The notes beneath the pieces were generated by a model. The model ran no database searches, had not been told where the DNA came from, and saw only the letters and a list, made by a program, of their open reading frames with translations. A DNA stretch of 11,369 bases, taken from assembly GCA_017578085.1 (NCBI GenBank), contig PKQR01000070.1, positions 1 to 11,369 of the forward strand. Reading direction: 5' to 3'. Below are positions 6,662-11,369 of this stretch, in pieces. The translations under genes were made by a program, and so were the position numbers. Position 1 is the stretch's first letter. The number at the start of each line of letters is the position of its first letter. This DNA is from Bacillota bacterium (GTDB lineage: Bacteria; Bacillota; Limnochordia; Limnochordales; ZCTH02-B6).

Positions 6662-7378
6662 TTATCCTTCGCTGCGCGTCCGCCCGGCGATCACGAGGCG
6701 GCCGGCCTGGTGCCGGACCTCCTCCACAACCAACGGCACGGGCGCGGCGTTCAAATCCACCGCCGCCGTGTACATCTCCCGGATCCCTTGCGCGACCCAG
6801 TCCGCCAAGGCCTGTCCGCCGACGATGACCGTCTCCGGCACAAACAGGAGCCGCCTGCCGTCGTCGCTGGGTTCCACCCTGCCTTGGACAGCCACGTTCA
6901 TGGCAATCCCCAGTACGGTGGTGCGCCCGCGGAGTTCCACGCCGTCGGCGCCGACGTCGACCTGCACGTCCACCTGCGCCGGCAGCTGCGCCCGCGCCCA
7001 TTCCTCCAGGGCCGCTTCCGTGACGACCGCCTCCACCGTCGCGGCGCCCTGGCCCGTCAACGGCCAGCCTTGGCCCCTTAATCGGCCGCGCAGCAGGCCC
7101 GCCACATCCAAATGCACCCCGGCGGCTTCCAGCCGCAGGGACTCCACGGCGAGGCCGTCCACTTTCACGCCCGACAGCGTGACCGTCATCCGGTCTACGT
7201 CCCCGGCCAGCATCCGGTAGGCCGGGAAGCTCCGCATCTGCACCTCCACCGCAGCGGAACCGGTGGACGCCGCGAGCCCGTCGGCGACGCGCGCCGCGAG
7301 AAACGGCGGCAACAGTGCCTCGGTGCCGGCCAGCAAGGCCACGATAACCGCGAGGAGCCCATTCAGCAGCGCGCGCAT
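6662..7378 (-). CDS. DUF2993 / LmeA-like lipid-binding exported protein
   Basis: The 238-residue protein has an N-terminal signal or anchor (about 5-25, LLNGLLAVIVALLAGTEALL) followed by LPPFLAARVADGL and a long beta-rich domain typical of the DUF2993 family. Typical stretches are VEVQMRSFPAYRMLAGDVDRMTV (about 44-66) and the dgLaVesLrLeaaGVhLDvaGLL pattern (about 74-95). The founding characterised member, mycobacterial LmeA, binds phospholipid outside the membrane and supports lipomannan elongation. No such substrate is expected in a Firmicute, so only extracytoplasmic lipid binding is suggested here. The gene lies 13 bp after prfB and 12 bp before the DUF5693-type gene, which puts it in the same message as the surface-polymer genes. 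The ATG start has a GGGG element upstream, weaker than its neighbours' sites, so it may depend on coupling to prfB translation. Confidence 0.68.
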   Translation of the reverse strand: MRALLNGLLAVIVALLAGTEALLPPFLAARVADGLAASTGSAAVEVQMRSFPAYRMLAGDVDRMTVTLSGVKVDGLAVESLRLEAAGVHLDVAGLLRGRLRGQGWPLTGQGAATVEAVVTEAALEEWARAQLPAQVDVQVDVGADGVELRGRTTVLGIAMNVAVQGRVEPSDDGRRLLFVPETVIVGGQALADWVAQGIREMYTAAVDLNAAPVPLVVEEVRHQAGRLVIAGRTRSEG

Positions 7379-7391
7379 CCTGTCAGCCCCG

Positions 7392-8502
7392 TCACGACTG
7401 CTTCCGGCGCAGGTAAGCTTCGATGAACATGTCGATCTCGCCGTCCATGACGGCGTTCACGTTGCTGGTTTCCGCGCCCGTGCGGTGGTCTTTGACCAGC
7501 GTATAAGGGGTGAACACGTAGGACCGGATCTGGTTGCCCCACGCGATCTCCCCTTGCTGGCCGCGGAGCTCCTCCATTTTCTTTTGCTGCTCCTCCAGCC
7601 GCCGCTGCAAAAGGCGCGCCCGCAACATGCGCATGGCCCGGTCGCGGTTGGCGTGCTGCGACCGCTCGCTCTGGCACGTCACCACGATGCCGGTGGGAAT
7701 GTGGGTGATGCGCACCGCCGATTCGGTCTTGTTGACGTGCTGGCCACCCGCGCCGCTGGCCCGGAACGTGTCGATGCGCAGGTCGTTGGGGTCGATGACG
7801 ATCTCGCCGTCCTCTTCCACGTCGGGTTCCACGGAAACCGACGCAAACGACGTGTGGCGGCGGCCCGACGCGTCGAACGGCGAAATGCGCACCAGGCGGT
7901 GCACCCCCTGCTCGGCCTTGAGATACCCGTAGGCCAAATCGCCCTTGATGGACAGGCTGACCGACTTGATGCCCGCCTCTTCGCCGGGCAGGATGTCGAG
8001 GATCTCGACCTGGTAGCCCTTCTCCTCGGCCCAGCGGGTGTACATGCGCATGAGCATCTGCGCCCAGTCCATGGCCTCGGTGCCGCCCGCACCCGCGTGG
8101 ACGCTCAAGATGGCATCCGCGTGGTCATACTCGCCGTTGAGCAGCGTCGAGAGCTCCAGGCGCTCCACGGCCCGCTCCAGCTGCCGCAGCTGTTCGGCGG
8201 CCTCCTGCAGGGACTGCTCGTCGTCTTCCTCCACCGCCAGTTCGACGAGGACCTCCAGGTCTTCCCACTGGCGGTGCACCTTTTCCCACTGCTCGACGTC
8301 GCGCTTTAAGCTCTTCTGTTGCTTAACAACCTGGCGGGCCGTTTCGGGGTCGCTCCAAAAGTCCGCCGCGGCCATTTGCTCCTCGAGCTTGGCCGCCTCG
8401 GCGCGCTTTTTGTCTACCTCAAAGGTAGACCCCCATTTCGCGGATCCGCCGGCCCAGATCCTTCAATTTCTCCCGGATCTCGCCCACGTAAACCGTTGTC
8501 AC
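7392..8502 (-). CDS. prfB: Peptide chain release factor 2, with programmed +1 frameshift
   Basis: RF2 recognises UAA and UGA stop codons and triggers peptide release on the ribosome. Translation starts at GTG (8502-8500), led by GAGGAGG, and reads 27 codons to CTT followed by an in-frame TGA (8421-8419). Skipping one base (T8421) resumes at GAG (8420) and gives 342 more codons, 369 residues in all, a normal RF2 length. Diagnostic motifs in the joined protein are the stop-codon-recognition tripeptide SPF (207-209, RISPFDASGRRHTSF) and the peptidyl-transferase GGQ (252-254, RASGAGGQHVNKTESAVR). Their positions nearly equal those in E. coli RF2 (205-207 and 250-252). The N-terminal alpha-helical domain (MAAADFWSDPE onwards) is intact. 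The gene lies 57 bp downstream of secA, a pairing conserved in Bacillota. The frameshift gives autoregulation: low RF2 lets ribosomes pause at UGA and shift. Reading only the downstream frame from ATG 8375 would wrongly lose 42 residues. Confidence 0.97.
8412..8436 (-). promoter_or_regulatory. prfB programmed frameshift site with embedded hairpin
   Basis: Reading 5' to 3' on the minus strand, a run of five G (within ATG GGG GTC, 8434-8430) acts as the internal Shine-Dalgarno-like stimulator. It is followed by TCTAC, then the slip codon CTT (8424-8422) and stop TGA (8421-8419). The arms GTCTACC (8430-8424) and GGTAGAC (8418-8412) are perfect inverted complements flanking the loop TTTGA, so the stop codon and slippery uridines sit in the loop of a 7-bp stem. 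The CTT-TGA slip site itself is standard for RF2 genes; the inverted repeat is not a described part of it. The base after the stop is G rather than the usual C. Confidence 0.85.
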
Positions 8503-8527
8503 AACCCTGACCTCCTCAACTTAAACC

Positions 8528-8560
8528 AACGGCGCCGAAACCGGGCAAACCCCGGCCGTT
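8528..8560 (-). other. Nested stem-loop in the secA-prfB intergenic region
   Basis: Just after the secA stop, an inner stem CCGGG/CCCGG (8555-8551 with 8545-8541, loop GTTTG) is enclosed by an outer complementary pair AACGG/CCGTT (8560-8556 with 8532-8528). No T-tract follows; the sequence goes on to the prfB Shine-Dalgarno. It is therefore unlikely to be a full terminator. It could moderate read-through or mRNA processing between secA and prfB. Confidence 0.45.
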
Positions 8561-11271
8561 TAGCTGGCATTGGCGCCGCAGCACTTCTTGTACTTCTTCC
8601 CGCTGCCGCAGGGGCACGGGTCGTTGCGCCCCACCTTGGCCTCGACGCGCCGGGGGGCCGTGCGCTGGACCGCCTGCCCGCCCGCGCCGTGATAGGCGGC
8701 CCGGGACAGGAGATCTTCCCGCTGCTCCCGTTGGGGCGGGGCCTCCACCTGCACCCGCACCCGGAAGAGGGCGTGGACCGTATCCTCCTGCACGGAGCGC
8801 AGCATGTTTTGGAACATCTCGTAGGCCTCAAACTGGTACTCGAGCAGCGGGTTCTTTTGGCCGTACGCCCGCAGGCCGATGCCTTCCCGCAGGTCGTCCA
8901 TGGCCCGCAGGTGCTCCACCCACTTCATATCGATGAAGCGCAGCAGGAAGTGGCGCTCCACCTCCCGCATGAGCTCGGGGCCGATCTCCCGCTCCCGGGC
9001 TTCGTAGGCAGCGATGATCGCGTCCTCAAGCCGGCGCCGCACCGTGTCGCGGTCCAGCCCCTCAAGCTCCTCGGGAGCGATGGCCACATGCCGGTTGGCC
9101 AGCTCCTGCACCCGCTCGCAGAGGGCAGGCAAATCCCACTCGTCCGCATGCACCTTCTCGTTGCAGTACGTGTCCATGTACTCGCCCACGAGCCGGCGCA
9201 GCATCTCGATGATGTTTTCCCGCAGGTTTTCGCCCAGCAGAACCTTGCGGCGCTGCTCGTAGATGACTTCGCGCTGCTTGTTCATGACGTCGTCGAACTG
9301 CAGCACCTGCTTGCGCAACTCAAAGTTGCGGGCCTCCACCTTCTTTTGGGCGTTCTCGATGGCCCGGCTCACCTGCGGGTGCTCGATGGGCTGGTCGTCC
9401 TGCCAACCCAGCCGCTCCATGAGGGCCGAGATGCGCTCGGAGCCGAACAGGCGCATCAAGTCGTCTTCCAGGGACACGTAGAAACGCGACGAACCCGGGT
9501 CGCCTTGCCGCCCCGCGCGCCCCCGCAGCTGGTTGTCGATGCGCCGGCTCTCATGCCGCTCGGTGCCGATGACGTGCAGGCCGCCCAGGGCCACCACCTC
9601 ATCGTGCTCCGCGGCCATGGCCTTGCGCGTCTCTTCCAGGATCTGCCGGTACACTTGCCGGGCCTCGGCCAGGCGCGGCGGCAGCTCGGCATCGTTGCCG
9701 TACGGCTCCGCCGCCACGGCGATCTCCTCGTCGCTGTAGCCCCGCTTGCGCATCTCCTCCCGGGCCTTGAACTCCGGGTTTCCGCCCAGGATGATGTCGG
9801 TGCCGCGGCCGGCCATGTTGGTGGCGATGGTGACGGCGCCCTTCTTGCCGGCCTGGGCGATGATCTCCGCTTCCTTTTCGTGGTACTTGGCGTTGAGCAC
9901 CTGGTGCGGGATGCCCCGCTGCTTGAGCATGGCGCTCAGCCGCTCGGACTTCTCGATGGAAACGGTGCCCACCAGCACCGGCTGGCCCCGCCGCCAGCAC
10001 TGCTCGATCTCGTCCACCACCGCCCGGAACTTGGCCGCCTCAGTCTTGAACACCAGGTCGGGGTAGTCGACCCGGATCATGGGCTTGTTGGTCGGGATCT
10101 CCACCACGTCCATGCCGTAGATGCTGCGGAACTCTTCCTCTTCCGTCTTGGCGGTGCCGGTCATGCCCGCCAGCTTCTTGTACATGCGGAAGTAGTTCTG
10201 GAACGTGATGGTGGCCAGCGTCTGGGTTTCCCGCTCGATCTTGAGGCCCTCTTTGGCCTCGATGGCCTGGTGCAGCCCGTCGCTGTAGCGGCGGCCAAAC
10301 ATGAGCCGCCCCGTAAACTCGTCGACGATGATCACCTGGCCGTCCTTGACCACGTAGTCCCGGTCCCGCTGGAACAGGGTATGGGCCTTGAGGGCCTGGA
10401 TCAGGTAGTGGTACAGGTGGAAGTTGGCGTCATCGTTGAGGTTGTCGATCCCGAGGAGCTCTTCCACCTTGGCGACGCCCTCGTCGGTGAGGGCCACCGT
10501 GCGGGCCTTCTCGTCCACCGTGTAGTGCACGTCCCGGCGCAGCTTGGGCACGAGACGCGCGAAGCGGTAGTAGTGATCCGTGGACTGCTCGGCGGGACCG
10601 GAGATGATGAGCGGCGTGCGGGCCTCGTCGATGAGGATGCTGTCCACCTCGTCGATGATGGCGTAGTTGAGCTCCCGCTGGACCATGTGGTCCCGGTGCC
10701 GCACCATGTTGTCCCGCAAGTAGTCGAAACCGAATTCGTTGTTGGTGCCGTAGGTGATGTCGGCCGCGTACGCCCGGCGCCGCTCGGCGAAGTCCTTGCC
10801 GTGGACGATGACGCCGACGGACATCCCGAGGAACTTGTAGATGGGTCCCATCCACTCCGCGTCGCGGCGGGCCAGGTAGTCGTTGACCGTCACCAGGTGG
10901 ACGCCTTTGCCCGTCAAGGCATTGAGGTAGATGGGCAGCGTCGCCACCAGCGTCTTGCCTTCGCCGGTCTTCATCTCGGCGATGCGGCCCTGGTGGAGCA
11001 CGATGCCGCCCATGAGCTGCACATCGAAGTGGCGCATGCCGAGGGTGCGCTTGGCCGCTTCCCGCACTACGGCAAAGGCTTCGGGCAAAAGGTCGTCCAG
11101 CGTCGCGCCGTTTTCAAGGCGCTGGCGGAACTCGCCGGTCTTGGCCCGCAGGTCCGCGTCCGACAGGCGCGCCATCTCCGGCTCGTACTCGTTGATCTTG
11201 ACGACGATCTCCCGCAGGCGCTGCAGTTCTTTTTCGCTGCTATCAAACAGGCGCTTGAGCAGCCCGAGCAT
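8560..11271 (-). CDS. secA: Preprotein translocase ATPase SecA
   Basis: SecA is the ATPase motor that drives unfolded preproteins through the SecYEG channel at the cytoplasmic membrane. The 903-residue protein is full length. The N-terminal region opens with LLKRLFDSSEKELQRLR. The Walker A motif is MKTGEGKT (100-107), DEVD Walker B lies at 207-210 within IIDEVDSILIDEARTPLIISGP, and the second nucleotide-binding region carries NMAGRGTDI and GGLHVIGTERHESRRIDNQLRGRAGRQGDPGSS. The helical scaffold and wing follow (AYGQKNPLLEYQFEAYEMF). The C-terminal zinc-binding SEC-C tail holds Cys886, Cys888, Cys897 and Cys898 in NDPCPCGSGKKYKKCC and can bind SecB or lipid. The ATG start has AGAGGTGA about 9-12 nt upstream. 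It is the first gene of the visible transcript, with its own promoter near the window edge. No secM-like leader peptide gene is seen. Nothing in the sequence marks it as a SecA2 paralogue. Confidence 0.99.
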   Translation of the reverse strand: MLGLLKRLFDSSEKELQRLREIVVKINEYEPEMARLSDADLRAKTGEFRQRLENGATLDDLLPEAFAVVREAAKRTLGMRHFDVQLMGGIVLHQGRIAEMKTGEGKTLVATLPIYLNALTGKGVHLVTVNDYLARRDAEWMGPIYKFLGMSVGVIVHGKDFAERRRAYAADITYGTNNEFGFDYLRDNMVRHRDHMVQRELNYAIIDEVDSILIDEARTPLIISGPAEQSTDHYYRFARLVPKLRRDVHYTVDEKARTVALTDEGVAKVEELLGIDNLNDDANFHLYHYLIQALKAHTLFQRDRDYVVKDGQVIIVDEFTGRLMFGRRYSDGLHQAIEAKEGLKIERETQTLATITFQNYFRMYKKLAGMTGTAKTEEEEFRSIYGMDVVEIPTNKPMIRVDYPDLVFKTEAAKFRAVVDEIEQCWRRGQPVLVGTVSIEKSERLSAMLKQRGIPHQVLNAKYHEKEAEIIAQAGKKGAVTIATNMAGRGTDIILGGNPEFKAREEMRKRGYSDEEIAVAAEPYGNDAELPPRLAEARQVYRQILEETRKAMAAEHDEVVALGGLHVIGTERHESRRIDNQLRGRAGRQGDPGSSRFYVSLEDDLMRLFGSERISALMERLGWQDDQPIEHPQVSRAIENAQKKVEARNFELRKQVLQFDDVMNKQREVIYEQRRKVLLGENLRENIIEMLRRLVGEYMDTYCNEKVHADEWDLPALCERVQELANRHVAIAPEELEGLDRDTVRRRLEDAIIAAYEAREREIGPELMREVERHFLLRFIDMKWVEHLRAMDDLREGIGLRAYGQKNPLLEYQFEAYEMFQNMLRSVQEDTVHALFRVRVQVEAPPQREQREDLLSRAAYHGAGGQAVQRTAPRRVEAKVGRNDPCPCGSGKKYKKCCGANAS

Positions 11272-11306
11272 AGCGGGCAGTCACCTCTTTTTCCGAAGCA
11301 AGCCAG

Positions 11307-11334
11307 GACGCGCCCGCACACGGTCGGGCACGTC
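11307..11334 (-). promoter_or_regulatory. Predicted 5'-terminal hairpin in the secA leader
   Basis: The arms GACGTGCCCG (11334-11325) and CGGGCGCGTC (11316-11307) pair over ten positions, with one T-G wobble, around the 8-nt loop ACCGTGTG. The expected transcription start from the -10 box lies at about 11334-11336, so the hairpin would occupy the very 5' end of the secA mRNA. The Shine-Dalgarno is well downstream and not included in the stem. Confidence 0.55.
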
Positions 11335-11341
11335 GGGTTCC

Positions 11342-11369
11342 AGTATACCATGTTTGCGGACGCCGTTCA
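11342..11369 (-). promoter_or_regulatory. secA promoter (extended -10, -35 at window edge)
   Basis: TGGTATACT (11350-11342) is an extended -10 element, with five of six bases matching TATAAT. Exactly 17 bp upstream lies TGAAC (11369-11365), which would be the last five bases of a TTGACA-like -35 box whose first base is beyond the window. The patch is AT-rich relative to its surroundings. The leader would be about 64 nt. Confidence 0.6.

Noticed and set aside
8419..8421. In-frame TGA in prfB as a pseudogene or sequencing error
   Set aside because: CTT-TGA at codon 27-28 is the standard RF2 programmed frameshift position, and the joined product is full length with SPF and GGQ motifs in the expected places.
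8407..8430. Hairpin in prfB as an intrinsic terminator
   Set aside because: On the coding strand it is followed by an A-run, not a T-run, and on the opposite strand the T-run precedes the stem. It lies within an essential coding sequence.
11067..11351. Cys-rich 94-codon frame overlapping the start of secA, possibly a leader peptide
   Set aside because: Its ATG lies upstream of the predicted -10 box, so it would not be in the secA message, and most of its length is an out-of-frame reading of secA.
11272..11369. secM-type arrest peptide upstream of secA
   Set aside because: No small frame with a ribosome binding site and export signal fits between the predicted transcription start and the secA start codon.
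1..11369. Mobile element, phage, CRISPR or defence system
   Set aside because: All genes are housekeeping or envelope functions in one orientation with uniform codon use. I saw no transposase, integrase, terminal inverted repeats or regularly spaced repeats.

Overview
The window reads as chromosomal core and cell-envelope DNA from a high-GC member of the Bacillota (Firmicutes). It is roughly two thirds G+C by eye, with strong GC bias at third codon positions, GTG/TTG starts and Shine-Dalgarno-led genes. The secA-prfB pair and the ctpA-minJ-like pair are the gene neighbourhood known from Bacillus and Clostridia. A CsaB-type pyruvyl transferase points to an S-layer bound to a pyruvylated cell-wall polymer. 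Lineages such as Symbiobacterium, Thermaerobacter or Limnochordia would fit, but the genus cannot be fixed from this sequence alone.

All eight genes lie on the minus strand, so transcription runs from right to left. At the right edge a promoter with an extended -10 and a predicted 5'-terminal hairpin precedes secA (SecA ATPase). prfB (release factor 2) follows, split by a programmed +1 frameshift. Tightly spaced after it come a DUF2993/LmeA-like lipid-binding protein, a large DUF5693-type membrane protein, csaB, and a TagA/WecG glycosyltransferase that overlaps csaB by 4 bp. A second promoter, with a perfect TATAAT that contains the tagA stop codon, then drives a ctpA-type S41 protease, a MinJ-like polytopic PDZ protein, and the start of an unidentified membrane-anchored protein that runs off the left edge.

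Functionally the window groups protein export (SecA), translation termination (RF2), assembly and pyruvylation of a secondary cell-wall polymer (DUF5693, CsaB, TagA, perhaps the DUF2993 protein) and envelope proteolysis or division-site organisation (CtpA, MinJ-like). In Bacillus subtilis ftsE-ftsX sits between prfB and ctpB. Here that place is taken by the surface-polymer cassette.

The most unusual signal is at the prfB frameshift site. The in-frame UGA and the slippery uridines lie in the 5-nt loop of a perfect 7-bp inverted repeat, and the internal Shine-Dalgarno-like G-run is farther from the slip codon than in E. coli. The window is gene-dense: no stretch longer than 300 bases lacks a gene, and I saw no tRNA, rRNA, CRISPR array, insertion sequence or riboswitch.
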